DNA from: Taenia hydatigena
Taxonomy: Eukaryota > Platyhelminthes > Cestoda > Cyclophyllidea > Taeniidae
Direction of reading: 5' to 3'
DNA length: 64,000 nt
NCBI GenBank assembly: GCA_036345935.2
Contig: JADWOT020000009.1
Location: 11,747,899 to 11,811,898 of the forward strand
Shown piece after piece: positions 24,841-38,700 of this stretch; position 1 is the first letter of the stretch; each line of letters starts with the position of its first letter. The notes under the pieces were generated by a model. It was not told the origin of the DNA. It worked only from the letters and a program-made list of their open reading frames with translations, and ran no database searches. The translations under genes were made by a program, and so were the position numbers.

Positions 24841-26059
24841 GGAAATCTTGTCCTGTGAATTATTATTTTACTTTTCATGCCCCGTCACCATTTGTACATT
24901 CGTGAAAAAGATGAATGTCATTTTTTTCCCAGTAAGGGGAACCAAAAAATTAGGATTAATAACTGTACAGCTGTTTAATAATGCAGTCTGATCTTGGGGA
25001 AAAAGAATTGACGATTTAGGCACAGTTCCAAACGTTTATTGACAACCATACCCAATACTATTGGTTGTGTCTTAACAGATGGGTAGCTGGAAGATTTTAT
25101 ACGGATGACGAAGTCATATTTGACGTCAAAATCAGAAAAGATGCGTAGATAGGAGATCAAAACAAATTACTTTACCGGTGGGCTGTTCTTTATACTAAAG
25201 CAATAGTTTAGCCTGTAGGAGGAAAGACGGTCGGATGTCAATCTTATAAACCTCGGCGCAACTGCCTCTATCCGGAAATGTCAGTAATTCCAAAGAGAAG
25301 TTTCTTTTTGATTTTGCAGAAGTCTGGTTTTATTAATAATTGGCGAATATTCTAGAATGTTTTATAATGCACATTCCTGAACGATAATTCTGATTAGCTA
25401 ATAAAACACATCCGTAGGCCCAAATTAAGCAAAATACTGCAACTGCGCTAAAATGGGATTAAGCTGCGACTTTCTCAGTCACCTTACAATTACGCTACTC
25501 ACACAACGAAGTAAAAACAAAGTAAAAGCGCCTGTATTGGCGCCTTCTGCTCCTGATAGCTCTATTTTGAAACCACCAGAATATTAACTGAGGTCGAGGA
25601 TTTATGATGCTCAGAGGTAAAGCCACGAAAATGGGGCAAGATTACCGTTGGGAGCTACTAATTTAGTGAGGAAATAAGGTCTTTCTCCCTTTAAAATCAA
25701 TTAAAGAGTATACCTTGCGTAGCCTGGTTGATGGTTTTAAAAATTCTTGTCAAAACCTTTTCAAAACAAAATCAGTAACTAAATTTCGAATTTGCATTTG
25801 CTTATGGCAACTTAAGAGCTGGCTGAACCCAGTAGTTCAGCTTTGGAATGCATGAAACAAGCGCGCAATTAAAGTTACAGTAGCAAAAACATGCTACAAT
25901 CAAATCATTTTGTAAAGCTCTATTACTTATTTAGCTCCTCAAGTCTTCTATGTAGTCGAGAGAAGTCATAATACTAAAACAAAAATGAAATATCGACATA
26001 CAGAAGGGCTAAGGGCTTCTGGCATGACCTAAAGCCTAGCAGAAGTACATTAGCTAGCA
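24841..26059. other. Intergenic, nothing recognised
   Basis: AT-rich with no supported feature. Confidence 0.4.
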
Positions 26060-26130
26060 AACAACATAACCCCTTTCTTTCCTAATCAACCTTCTGCGTA
26101 AGCCATCGCAACGTAGTCAGTTAAGTTGGA
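26060..26130 (-). other. Third copy of the CDGRCRR-type segment
   Basis: Reverse-strand 'ACTGACTACGTTGCGATGGC' continuing into 'GCAGAAGGTTGATTAGGAAA' aligns with the segments at 8.9 and 15.7 kb, and the aligned frame reads 'CDGLRRRLIRK'. No AG acceptor stands at the matching place, so this copy looks decayed. Confidence 0.25.
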
Positions 26131-28181
26131 AAAAAGACGCTTGTCAATTATCATATTCGTAGGAATACGAAAAGATATTAGACCGCAAGGCCACTCGTTC
26201 CTCATAAAAATTTTACTAAAATCTGCTCTGGTCACTATTTGTTCAACAGTTGTAAGAGGTGTACTCTGAACACACCCAACAGTAATATCTCTACCCCTTT
26301 ATTTATCATTGCCCTATGGATCGTGACCACATCAAACTCACTCACTAATTCTATGGATATGAGGATCCAGATGGAAGAGCAAAACTTTGAGGCTTGCTAC
26401 GATAATGTTCTTGGCTATATTATAAATTCCATATTTTACAGTTTTGTAAAGTCCCATTCACTCAATTTTGCCCATCGAATTTGTCTTTCGCTCCCACACA
26501 TTCGCCTGGACTAAGTTTCCTGTTACTTCGAACCTGGAGGCACATTTTAGTAATGCCGATGATTTTGTTTTATTTATGCAGTCCAAAACCTAGAAATCCA
26601 CACCAGATTTTGGATCCTGTGGTCAACGGGGCTTGAAATGCACCTAGAGGTGGAAAACTTGCATTTATTTTACCGATTTGACACTTCAGTTTTCTAATGA
26701 ACAACTACCATAAAAGTAAATTTCCAGAGGCTTTGTGTGTATTTTAAAGTAAGTATTTGGAAGATGAAGTCAGTTTTCTTATTTTAAGACCGATTGTGAA
26801 TAAGTTTAGTACACATGCAATTTATCATGACTTTTCAAAGCCATTTTGAATTTATAAGGGCACATTGTGGTTTGATGAATGTGCGTAAACAGAAAATTGT
26901 GTTGAAAGCGATCTTGGTGAATGTGATTAGTACAAATCAGGATTATTTGCAGTCCAGGTCATATACTTAACTCGAGCATCGATGTTGTCCATCGGGTAAA
27001 TCCAGTTTCATCAGAGGGTGCACTCCTATATTTTAAATACTTGTTTTATAATTTCCGATCTTTTATTAAAGCGACTGACTGTATTTTTGTTTAAGAGAAC
27101 CGAAAAGATTTTACAGGAGTGCTTACGCAATGTGTACGATGCGCAGGTTTTGATTCATATGGATGGAAACCCCGAGAAAACAACCCAGTCATCTAGTGTT
27201 TTGTGAATATACTGCAAAGCCATTATGCACTTTTTGAAAAGCTGTTGATCCAAATTCATTACTTCCACCTTTGATTCCGTGCTAAGCACGTCGAGAACTC
27301 TTGTTCTACGTCAATAATTTAAAAACTATGACGCCCATCATAATATTATTCCGAGTTCCGGGTTTTTAAGGTTTATTTTCTCGTATACTTTAAACGATTG
27401 AAAGCGACATATTACTACAAACATTTATTTCGGTCTAAAGCAAAATTCCAGATATTCAATTATTGTCGAAAAGCACAACCCAAACAGTTAAGCAACGAGC
27501 TACCGTATGAAACGATTTGTCGTTTCCTCAATTTTAAATCACACGTTTGAAAACAACTGGTTCGAATTACGCTTCGTACAGAAAATTTGAAAAAAGCATC
27601 TTATAACAAATCTTTACTTCAGCTGTTAATAACATTCCCGCAAAACAAATAATTGGGCTATTGCTATGCACAGGCTTCACATTTCAAAAATCCTTGTGTC
27701 AGAATTCTTCACAGAATTTCTTATTATTAGGTAGTTATCCGTTAAGGTCGGGTTCTCTTGCAGCAATCACCAGTATAAAGACTCGAGTCTAGTCTAAAGC
27801 CAAAAACTCTCACAGTAGTGTGGTTGAGAATATAGTACTAGTTTAAAAAAGAGTCGAGAGGCTACTGATGTGCCCTAAAGGACAATCCACCCTGTGGAAG
27901 TACATTTGGTGATGGCAGAGTTAATTAGTCAATCCAAACAGCGTTATTTATTTTTGAAAAATGTATGTACGAAATTAACTAAAGTAGAAATATCTTTTGG
28001 GATCTAAGAACCCAAATTCTGACTTCCACCAATGAATGATACTTCCACAAAGTAAGGACTTGTGTAAATCCTTAACACTCCAAATAGGACATTTAATATC
28101 GTTTAGAGGGCTAGACTACAGATGAGAGATACTATGATTACATACACTGTTGGATTCTGAAGTAGTTTGATCGCTCTAGCA
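26131..28181. other. Intergenic, nothing recognised
   Basis: AT-rich. A 91-codon + frame at 26,239-26,514 and a 62-codon + frame at 27,018-27,206 show no family resemblance. Confidence 0.4.
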
Positions 28182-28259
28182 ATGGCCTCCAACAAGAGAA
28201 ATTTTAAATACAGTGCTAATTTAGCCAATTTTATAGCAGAAACAGGTGGTATCCGACAG
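28182..28259 (+). CDS. Candidate first coding exon, gene unknown
   Basis: ATG in a favourable context (AGCAATGG) opens 26 codons beginning 'MASNKRNFKYSANLANFIAE' and ends in 'GIRQ' exactly at a textbook donor CAG|GTAAGT, phase 0. No continuation was secured; a possible later exon with a CTGCAG acceptor at about 32,378 reads 'LTGKFSHLNKEEERAR' up to an AGG|GTAACG donor, but linking the two is guesswork. No family recognised. Confidence 0.3.
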
Positions 28260-29399
28260 GTAAGTCCTTGTTACTGTTACAATAATAGTCGCATCTGAGG
28301 TTTTTTGTGATCTTGAGAATTGACGTTGTACTCTAGCATGTAAAACTTTGACGATTACTTTTTAAACTTTTGAAAGTTGGTAGCATTCAGAGCACAACTG
28401 GACAACGGTATTCAAGTAACTATCCCTCAATGCATAGCATTCATTTGCGAATGCCACCCTTTTTTAACAGGGTTATCACCTTCGTTGATGACTGCTTCTA
28501 AAAGGTCTGCTTAAAAAGGGCTTTGCTAAGTTCAGGGCATGGCTCCGTACAAACCACCTTTAAAAATTTCGCTTTTACTATCCTGATATTTGGACGGAGA
28601 CGACATGTTTAAACGGTTTGAAGTTTTAAAAGAAAATATGCAGAATTGCGACTAGCGTTTTGTTTTAATATGATGTCCTAGTTGGCACAGATAACAAGAA
28701 AACTTTAAGGAGGTATACTATTCTTCGCAAATGACGAAAGAAATTATGGTCACCCAGTAGTTAACGGTGGGATACTAGGTAGTTTTGTGAGTAGTATGTA
28801 GATATTTGCATTCACACCGCATAAATATGGCGGATCTGAGTGGTTTGCAACGTTGGTGATATCCATACTTGACACTAAATCACAAGTACTAATTTACAGG
28901 GACTAAAGACCACTTAAGACGCCTTAGTAAGACATCAAACCAACAAAGGTTAATGCATATTAATATCGTTTTATCTTTTTGGACTGCGTAATAATAGTCT
29001 CATAGTATTTCACTTTCCAGCCTCGACTTCATTATTTTAACACTTCCATTGTAGTAGAGCCTTGATCTGAGAAAGGAGGATTGCTAAGGAATTCGACACA
29101 TCGCACTACAATATTTTGGTACCGCATCATTAGGTGTGTCGCACTTTATTGAGAAGAGCCGAGCCTGATGATATGCTGGAAACGGTTATCGGCATATCGT
29201 GTACCCTCGTCGGTGAGATTGTGCAGTTTCTACTTGATGCGCCTTTAGTATATCCATTGAAAAAAGTTTAAACACGGAGACAGCAAAAGAAAAGCTAGAG
29301 TCGGTAGTAGTTATAATGATATGAAGAAGCATTTGATGTTAGTTAATCGCAGAAGTGTGGAATCTTAGGTAACCACAGTCTTGTTTTCGGACACCATGA
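28260..29399. other. Intergenic or intronic, nothing recognised
   Basis: AT-rich with no open frame of note. It may be intron if the exon at 28,182 is real. Confidence 0.35.
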
Positions 29400-29424
29400 A
29401 TGTTTAACAGCGCCTACTGTTATC

Positions 29425-29745
29425 ATTAACAGTCGTTCCCATGGCTCCGTATGGTGTCCTAACAGGTGAATATGTTCTAGATTCCGCTCCTATTCCTGCT
29501 ATGTAAACAAACTTTCTTAAGATGAGGGAAGAAACTGATCCCATAAGCCCCCAATTGCCCATTTCTTTTTCGTCTTTGTACTTGTATTCTCGTTTGTGAG
29601 TGCTTACGTGCACAGCGCCTAACATTTCCGCCACCGTCTTGCAACGAGAAATGCATGACGGTTGGCGTAAATACCTGACTAAATTATGAATCGGGTTTGT
29701 GCTACTCTTCCCTTGGCATTCTGTTTGAATGCCATTTGCGAGGAA
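29425..29745 (+). repeat. Interspersed repeat family R2, copy 4
   Basis: Has 'GTTCCCATGGCTCCGTATGG', 'AACAGGTGAATATG', 'AGATTCCGCTCCTATTCC' and 'TATGTAAACAAACT', the closest match to copy 1 at 4.1 kb, then 'CCCTTGGCATTCTGTTTGAA' matching copy 2. The perfect stem TGGCATTC / GAATGCCA (29,714-29,721 and 29,727-29,734) is kept. A 155-codon reverse frame crosses the repeat (29,871-29,404) and is probably chance. Confidence 0.6.
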
Positions 29746-32700
29746 GACAGAGAATTGATGTAGCAAATTTATCTTCATATAGTTGTGGATCATTTTGCTA
29801 CTACTACTACTTTGTATCACAATTTCTTGCATGGAATCACTGGTGAAAATTAGATAAAAAGCTGGAATCATTCAGCCAAGTTTTACGAAACAAGCTGCTA
29901 ATCAAGTAGGCCTCTACCATTTTGACACTGCTTTGTCTCACAGCCAAGTTGGTTTAAATGCGATTCAAATAATCTAATAAATGTGAATAATTGGCTTTAG
30001 GCAATGCCTACTTCACCGGTAGGAGTCTACAATTACTTTCCATACACGCAAAAATAGGCAATTAAGAAGTAAATTAGAGATGGAGGAAAGCGATCAGGGC
30101 TATGTATTACGCCTCTAGAGACAAAAGCATTACCGGATTAGAATTTACAATCTAGCACGCATGCTCTAACTCACAAGGCAAATCTCAGCCTAAGCAAAGC
30201 AGACTAATAAACAAAACGCAAAAGAAAATTATCATTTTATTCCCCTTTATCCAGACAACACTTTTCCTTTTATTGTTGAGTGTATTAATTACTTTGTTTT
30301 GATGAAACCTTAATTGAATACTTAATAAAGATGTTTGATGCCTAGTCCTATTTTAAGTCAGTGAACGAATCAAATAAAAACCTTGAGCTATTTTTGTGGT
30401 TATCAAAGTAAACTAAGTTCTAAATGGTAAGTACACATAAATGAAACAGATAATTTTGCGGAAAGATGGCCAAAATTAAGAAAGAAAACTTAAAATTTTA
30501 TGTGAGGTGGAAAATTAATTTTATTTTGATTTACGAAATACCTGCCTACATCCCAGATAAAAGTTTGCGCATTTGTAAAGCTAAATTGTGCACTTAAAAT
30601 CAAATCATTCAATTGTGGTGCATGGCAATGCGCTGGAGCTAGGTACTGTTGCTGGCTCTTTAGACGAAAGTTGTTACTGAGAACAACCGAGTAGCATTGC
30701 ATTAATGGTTAAAATGCCAAAGGTGGTAAGCTTATGGTAAAGTACCCTCACAGACTTGTGTAACCCTTAATCGTTCAAGTAAAAACGTGGAATGAATGTG
30801 ATCACGTAAGTAGCTTTTAGAAACTACTGAAAGCTGTTCAGATGTCCCGTTTATGAATGATATCTTTAAGCGCATGGTGCTGAATGTTTAGTCCGTTTAG
30901 CGAGAATACAAAGTGGAATTTTTCGCTGTCTACTCTAGACTGTAAATACGAACAAGACTGCTAGTTATGGTATCGTCATTTGTGGGAAAAGCTAATGCGG
31001 TACTTTTTGTCCAGGCTGGTCCCGAAGGTGGGCCAGGTCAGTCATACATCCGGGGACCTCAGTGTCGGCAGGCGATATGAAGTGCGGGGAGATGTTGTAC
31101 CATATCAATAGCATTTGCAATAATGACATTTGAATTCATGTTATGACTTTATGACTTTAATTAGAGCTCTATTAACAGTATTCAGAGCGGATTTCATTTA
31201 GCGACGAGGAGGAAAGTCCGGAGGACTTGACCAGCTTTTCTTGCATGTTGTTCACTTTATAATGAATGCAGCTTGTTTTTAGTTAAAAGCCTTGCATCTA
31301 CAGCCGAACAGTGAAACTATTTACATTAATCTTAGGTAGACCATTCGTATAAACAATTTTAAAATTACATTTTGTTGGATTTATGATAACCATATATGAC
31401 AACAGTTATGTCCAGTGAAAACCTTTTGCTTAGTACACCATCTGTCATAGTGACTACAATCCTTATAAAATTGCGTTCGAATTTGAAAAAAGCACTTTTA
31501 ATCTCCTTTATGGGATAAAACATTCCAATAGCGCTGGTGGTTAGTAAGATAAACAAACGAATGACCACATTTTCTCCACAAGTAGACTCCATTTATCTCG
31601 AAGTATGGACATAAAGTAAACCCCTAACCTTAATTTGCACATTAAAGTACAATCAAAATAGTAAGTGCCCAAATGTAATCAGTTCATAGCATCAATTTCA
31701 AGCCCTGTCATGCGAATGAAAAATTTGTTTTAGAAGTTGGCTTGCTCTAGCTTCCACTTATCCAGCGACCGCCTAACGAAATGTTACGTAAAGAGATGGT
31801 AACACTACAGCTATCAAAGTATTGTACAATAGATTTATTTAAGTTCGTGGAAGATTTGAGGAGCGGCCAGGAGACTAATGAAGTGGCTATCGAAAGCAAG
31901 AGTTGGATCCAAGAATCCATCAGAAAGAGAATTTAACCGAAATCGTAAATAGTTTTAAGCCATAAGCCACTGTAGAGAAACACTTTGACTCATTCGTTTG
32001 GTGGACAGAAATTAAGCACCCGAACAGCTTTGGTCCTAGAAAGCTATCCTAATTGCCACTATGGATAAATGAAACACTTACACTTCGATTGCACACGAAA
32101 AAAGAATTTTTAAACTTTCCGGAGCTCAAATGACTATTTGATTACGCAAGAATAAAAGGCTTTAATGCTATGAAGTGGCTCAAATATTTATCGAAATGTT
32201 GTTAACATATTGCATCGATCATCAAAGCTAGTATTACCTAATACATGAATTACAGAGGCAATTTTATATTGTATTTACCTCAAAAGAACTAAGTGGTGAA
32301 ACAAGGCAATCAAATATGGAACTCGAGGCGTAGCCCTCTGGAATGACTAAAGAGCGAATATTATTGTACAGTTCTGCAGTTGACAGGCAAATTTTCTCAT
32401 TTGAACAAAGAGGAAGAGAGGGCTAGGGTAACGACTCCACGAATTTGGCGAGCTGTTAATAGGTGGTTCCGGACTTTGGATAAAAAGGGGTGCATATTTA
32501 CACTAGATTCATTGTTAGCAACATTGACTACACTCTTCATTCGTGAACACGAAAGGAAAATGTTTCATGACTTTGCACCACACTGTGTTCCGCATTTTGT
32601 TTCAAATGTATTGTGGTGCTCATAATAATGCTTGGCCTTGACTCGGTGTCAATGGAAAATCGAATGAAATGCAAACATGTGGACTCGTGAGTAGCCATTA

Positions 32701-35700
32701 TTATCTTATGGGAATTCTTGGGAAGTACAATGAGTAATATGAGTTGAGGAAGATTAACCGACAATTATTTATGTGATCTCAACCTATTTGTTTGGAGGAC
32801 TATGGAAGCCTAGAACTGTGGAGGCTAAAGGAGTTCGGCCCCCATCTCGATGGATTTGCATCTGGAAAGCATGTCACAAGGAGCGGTAGGATAAGGTTGA
32901 AATAACACTCTTGATGGGCGCGTTCACATAGCGGTGCGTCTGACCCATTAAATAATAGTCTGGACTCTAATCTTGACACAGATGGTGGTGGACATGGACC
33001 TCATTGGTGGTATGGGAATGTCACAGTATGTTGTGAGGATATACTTAGTGAACGACAGCCTACGAAACAAACTGGAGGATATTAACATGTGGATACATAT
33101 GCCACTAAGCACACCGTTGTTGAGGTACCCCAAGCCGCTCAAAATTGCAACATTCAACATTCATCGGGTAAAATGAGCTTTGCAGTGGAATGTGTGGGTG
33201 GATTTTTGCACTGCTGAGGGCTGGTTATCTTAGCAATGCGTAGAAACGCATTATCTCTCATACATCTATCACATTCTGGCATCCCATCTGTCTCACAAAC
33301 CTGAGAGCGATGAAACAATCGCAATTTAATAGTAGATTTCTAACCTCTCCATACCTTGCTGTTGTTGATTATTTTACTGACTCTCTCGTTTGATGGTGCC
33401 TCTGCCATCGTAACAAAATGAGCTAGTGACACAAATAATACCCAGCGTATACGCCCAGTGATAAATCACTAACCTGGGCTGCAAAGGCGGTTCAGGTGAA
33501 CGATTTAGTAAGAATGTCTTTGTTTACATATATGTGCGTCCGAAGAATCGTATTAAAGCAGTTTTCTAAATGCGGTGACTCAGGTGAGCTGCTAGTGGCA
33601 TTCTGCGATGGAACATGAGAAAATTGTGTTTTCTGGAGTTCCACAGTAGTCGGTAATTACACTCTTGTCCTGGCTAGAACTGTACCTTGTGCATAAATCA
33701 CAGGACTTAAGAGAAAGCTACAATTAGGCATGCTAAGAAGGCCTGCGATTCGGAAGGCAGCACTTCTTATCAGACATTTAAGGCATTTTTGCTTAGCTTA
33801 ACCAAAACGGCTGGCGTAATAATGTTCAGACGTTGAAAGATGCTCGACTGCTTGCAATCGAATTAACTATAAATCCAAAGAAAGTGAGAATCGCTTGCAT
33901 GCTTCATTTGTAGGTACCTTAGTTTGCGGGTGTAATAGAACACCTCCATAACAGTAAATAAGTAATTTCTACCTTATTACACAAAAGAGCTCACACGAAT
34001 TGAATTTATTTGTTCACAGGAGTATGATGGGCTCACATCACCGCAATTTGACTCCGACTTTATGACTATTACGCTGACATCTTATTGCTGCAGCACAGCT
34101 GGTTCATACAAAGAGTAAAAATCCCTTCTCACTCATAGAAAACAGTTCAGATTTAGTATCAGCCCTGTTACTTATTTGCTTATTAATTTGTGGCACTTGT
34201 TGATCCCACGTATGAGTGGTGAGGTTTTGCCGGTTGTAACCCGGGTATAAGACGTGCTTCGTTGTAGTCAGCAGTGAACAGTACAGCACTTGCCCTATAT
34301 AGGTGTTGTAAAACCTGATGTCCAAAATTTACGTAAGGCATGATGCTAGCATTTGGAGAAAGTATGATATTCCCCATTGCTTTGCTTAGTTCAGCACGTG
34401 TAAAGTGGGCAGTTAATCTCATTGAAAAACTTCCTTTGAATTTAAATCTCAGCAACTCTAAAGCAAAATTTGGGAATCGGGTAGAAATTGCGACAAGGAA
34501 CATGAACTGCATTAGTGTCCATTCTTCGAATCTAGGTCAAGCGCATTTGAGAATAGTCCATCAATCCTTCACTGAGTGGATGTGCACTCGCATTGTGCTT
34601 TCAAGCATGAGACAACCCTAAGAATTGAGGAAGAGCCCTTGACAATCGCTTAGGAAAGAAGAGGGAGGCAAAATTGGCGGTGGAAAGTGCTTAGAAGAGC
34701 AAACTGCCAAAGACTGGTGCAGAGTTCATTCCGAGCCAGTCGTGTACCCGAACAAATACATGTTCGACCTAGGTGTCTTTTAAAAAGGTGGAGAACAAAT
34801 AGCAAAGAGGACTTCTTTCGTACACACCATGTGCCATGCTATTTGATCGTTCTATTGCTCTACAATCCACTTGTGATACTAAGAAACCACCAAGGAACTA
34901 AGAGTTATACCTCGATGGGCTGTGCATCACCTCAAAATTAATGCGTTATTTTATGCATTTGCATATAGCACAAGTATTTCCCACAAGATGACATTATTTG
35001 AAGTTGGCAGCTTTGTAAGTGATCTCGCAGTAATTTTCCTTACTGAGAGGTGAATAGGCATTAAAATAACCATAGACACAAGTGCATGATCTTTACAGTT
35101 ATCGAGCCTCAGTCTGCGTACTGACGCTATTACTCGAAGGAAGTGCGGAGTGTAGGTGCACTTAATACTACACTGCATTGGTTCTTCAAGGAAGCGCTAA
35201 CAGAGAATTGTAGAAATCGTATGCCTTTAGAGGTCAACTGTCAACCTCTAATTCCCCTTGCACTACTTCTTACTTATAAAAGACGTAACAGAGGACTGTG
35301 AAATAAAACGCCAAATACCTGTATCACATTGACAGTATTACTCTGCCTTCTAGAATTACAGCATTAGGTACACAAGGTAAATTGAGGCATGACGGCAACA
35401 AATGAGATCGAAGGCACTTCAAAGGTGGGGTAGTAGGTATTAAAACCGTGTCAAGTGATATCAGATGTAAAGCTATTCTGCAGATAGCTTGAAGCTGACC
35501 ATGGATATCTATGAAGCTACAATAGCTTGGATGTAGCCTTCAGTCATGGTGTAACGTCTCAAGCCTTTCTCAAAAACACAAGAATTCATCATACTGGGAC
35601 AAAATATGGATCGTTCACGATTTTGGCATAATCAAAAGCTTCATCAACGGTGTCTCAGAGCTCACATGGCTGCACAGCCATTCACTTGCACTGAACAGTA

Positions 35701-38700
35701 GAACGATGAACGACGAAACGCAGGATAACGGATAATTCGTCAAGCAGAGAGAATTCGAATGCTCCTGATCACTCCACTTACAGGTGCGATCAAATAAATG
35801 CTCTCAAAAGATGTATTTACCAAGGAAGAAAGACTGGACTGGGACGAGTTAAGCAGGTCCATTCTAAAACTATCCTTAATTTGCACAAGGATTCACAGGA
35901 GTTTGGGCGAATAATGTAGTAAATAATGAAAGTCAAGGGGAATAGGTGGACAGCGTAGAATACCTTTCGGAATGCTCTTAGATGTCTTATAATCCAAAAG
36001 CTACGTTCGCATTGGGACTTTGTCTAGTAATAGGCATCAAAAGTTGACGATGTCCCTCAGTATACTTTATGGATGTGGTAAAATTTGCGGCCATGAGATC
36101 CTATTAATGTGAAAAGCTGAAGGTGAAAGTTTTCCATCCTAGAAGTTTTCATCAAGCCCTCTAAGAACTCACTACGGAAAAAACATCGAGAGCGGAACCC
36201 AAGGGCTGACAAAGGCTACGCAACCAACAAATTTTTGTCAAATCTCTCTATTCACATTTGAGGTAGTTAAGTAGCAGCGGCTCCACTTAGCATCTTGTTG
36301 CCATAATAAAACATGAGTCGCTAGCGTTAATTTGCTACTGGCCCTTCTGATTCATCGTGGTAACATGGTGCTCTGACCCAAAGACCTCTTGAATGACTCA
36401 ATTGGAGACGTTACTTTGGATGTTGCGATTTCATTCAGAGAGGTCCCAATGCAATAAGAAATTTCCAAGCTAACCACTAAGACACCTTCATTTGAGTAAG
36501 CAAGGTGATACGGCTCGTGCGTATACGTGATTTCAGCATAGTCCAGTTATACCACCTGATTGAATTTGTCTTGCGGTAAGCATCAGCTCGGTTTATGCTA
36601 ACTCATCAGAAGGGACAAAGAGGAAGTGAGACGTTCTTGCATGTTCGAAGTTAGCGCCTAAAAGAAAAGGCTTGAGGAATTTCTAGTGGATTGGGCTTCT
36701 GGGTTGCAGACACTCCAATAGAGGTATGGAATAGAGCGTTGTCATTAAATAGATTATTGATTTTGCATTTAGAATAAAGTCGAAATGCCTTAGACTTGTT
36801 AGGTCAAATGCAAGGCTTTCTGTAGCCACTGAAGAAACGAATTCTGAGAGTACCGTTGCTGAGTCTGTAAGCATTAGACTAAAATCCAAAGCAATCATAA
36901 GCTTCTGCTTAATAAAACCCTCCTTTTAAAAGAGTAATGAGGTGTATCAAGCAGTCGGTTTGTCTGTTGGCCATGCTTTGATTCCTCCTACGTTATGCGT
37001 GCATCGGGACGTACAGGAAACTAATGCAAATCACGCTGTTACTTGACAGTCTGTTAGTCCAGTGCTTAATCGCGATCCGAAGTGGTTGGAATTGTGTCAG
37101 TTCTAGCAGTTTATCCAACCACAACCAATTACACAGCTAACGTTATTCCCATTATAACTTCTGCCATCATAACCAACCGGTTGGGTGTTATATTTTGGGT
37201 TCACTCCCGGAAAAGTGAGCAAACAACTTTAACAGTTAATGAGTCTGCGATATGAAAATGTGACCACTATTGCAGCGGTGTTTGACTTGTGCTGAATGCC
37301 ATGAATACTAATTCTAGGATGTGGCAGGTGACTTCATGTTTAGTACTTGCAGTGCAGTAATTTACCGAGCAGCCGTCATTACAGGATGACACTCTTACTT
37401 GGCCCATTTACTCACTTCTTTGCTCGTACGCACCACTCGCAAATAAGTTACGAACATAAATGACATTATAACAATGCTTGCTTGAAATTGTCTTTAAGTT
37501 GGGAAGGTCAGTCAATGCAAACTTCTCGATGAATCGGGCACCAACAGCCTTCGAAAGGAAAGCCCACCTCCAACACGAGTGACCGTTGTACCTGTATTCC
37601 GTTATTCCTCTATCAATTCACAATGCATAATGCCCCCGCCAACTAGTCCGCTCGTCTCGAGGGTATGGAAGCTGAGGTGGAAGTGAGAAATACCGGACCT
37701 ATTACACCGTTAAGGCAAGATACAATGTTGTTAGCGAAAGACCTAAGCCAATCTTCGTTCAATATTCAGCCTTAATTGCGCTAAGGGGGCTACAGCGCAA
37801 TCGCTGAATATGCTACCTTGGACTGGCCTATCTATTTGTAAACGAATTTCTCATTCTAGAGGCATTTTCAAACTTCCTCATTACATCAGGTAAAGAGCTT
37901 CCAAAGAGCGCCAAATGATTCCTTTATTGCTCTGGTTGTGGGATCTCTTGGTAGGTATTGTTTCGAAACTCTCGTTCATTTATTTGATGGTGCAGATTAA
38001 TGCTGGTAGACGAGGTGTCCCAACGTGACCATGTATTACGGTAGTCTACTCTACGCTATCGTGACCACGTTCCTTGGTGTAAGTGAGTGCAGACTACAGG
38101 TCCTCAAATTCCGTGCTTTCAAGGCCTTTCCACAACTGACCGTGTGTTAAATTTCCGATTTGAGAACTAGGTCACGTCCTTGAGTTAATAGCTAAAACAC
38201 CTTTAGGCCCAGATAAACGGGAAGAATGAAGTGTGCTATTTCTCGTTGATGTAAACGAATTGGAGCTAACAGTCCTCGCCCATTGGTTGGGTGTTGAGTC
38301 ATATTGGTGCACAATTATATCCTTCACGATTTAATAGCTCATTCGCCATTGAGGAAAGGAAGTGGCTTGCTCTTGGCATTTGATGCCAACTACGAAGCCA
38401 GGGATGGGAACAATGTTGCAATTAAGGCAGTCCACAATCCTCCAATCAGCTGGAATTACAGGCTGTAATAAGATACGCTCAAAATGTGCTTCACCATAAA
38501 TTGGTGGTATGTTGCCCTGACGAAATTAGGAACTATTTCAGGCTTGCAGTTAATTGGGAATTGGAGTATCTATTGGCACTCATAATGCACATGGGATATT
38601 AGCGGACACTTTGAGGAGTCTTCGACTCAGGTACTGATAATATCAAAAGATAGATCAAGAGAGAGCATAGCAGTTCGAAGGAAGTCGCCGAAATAGCATA

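Noticed and set aside
29404..29871. 155-codon reverse frame
   Set aside because: It runs through an R2 repeat copy in antisense and is not open in the other copies.
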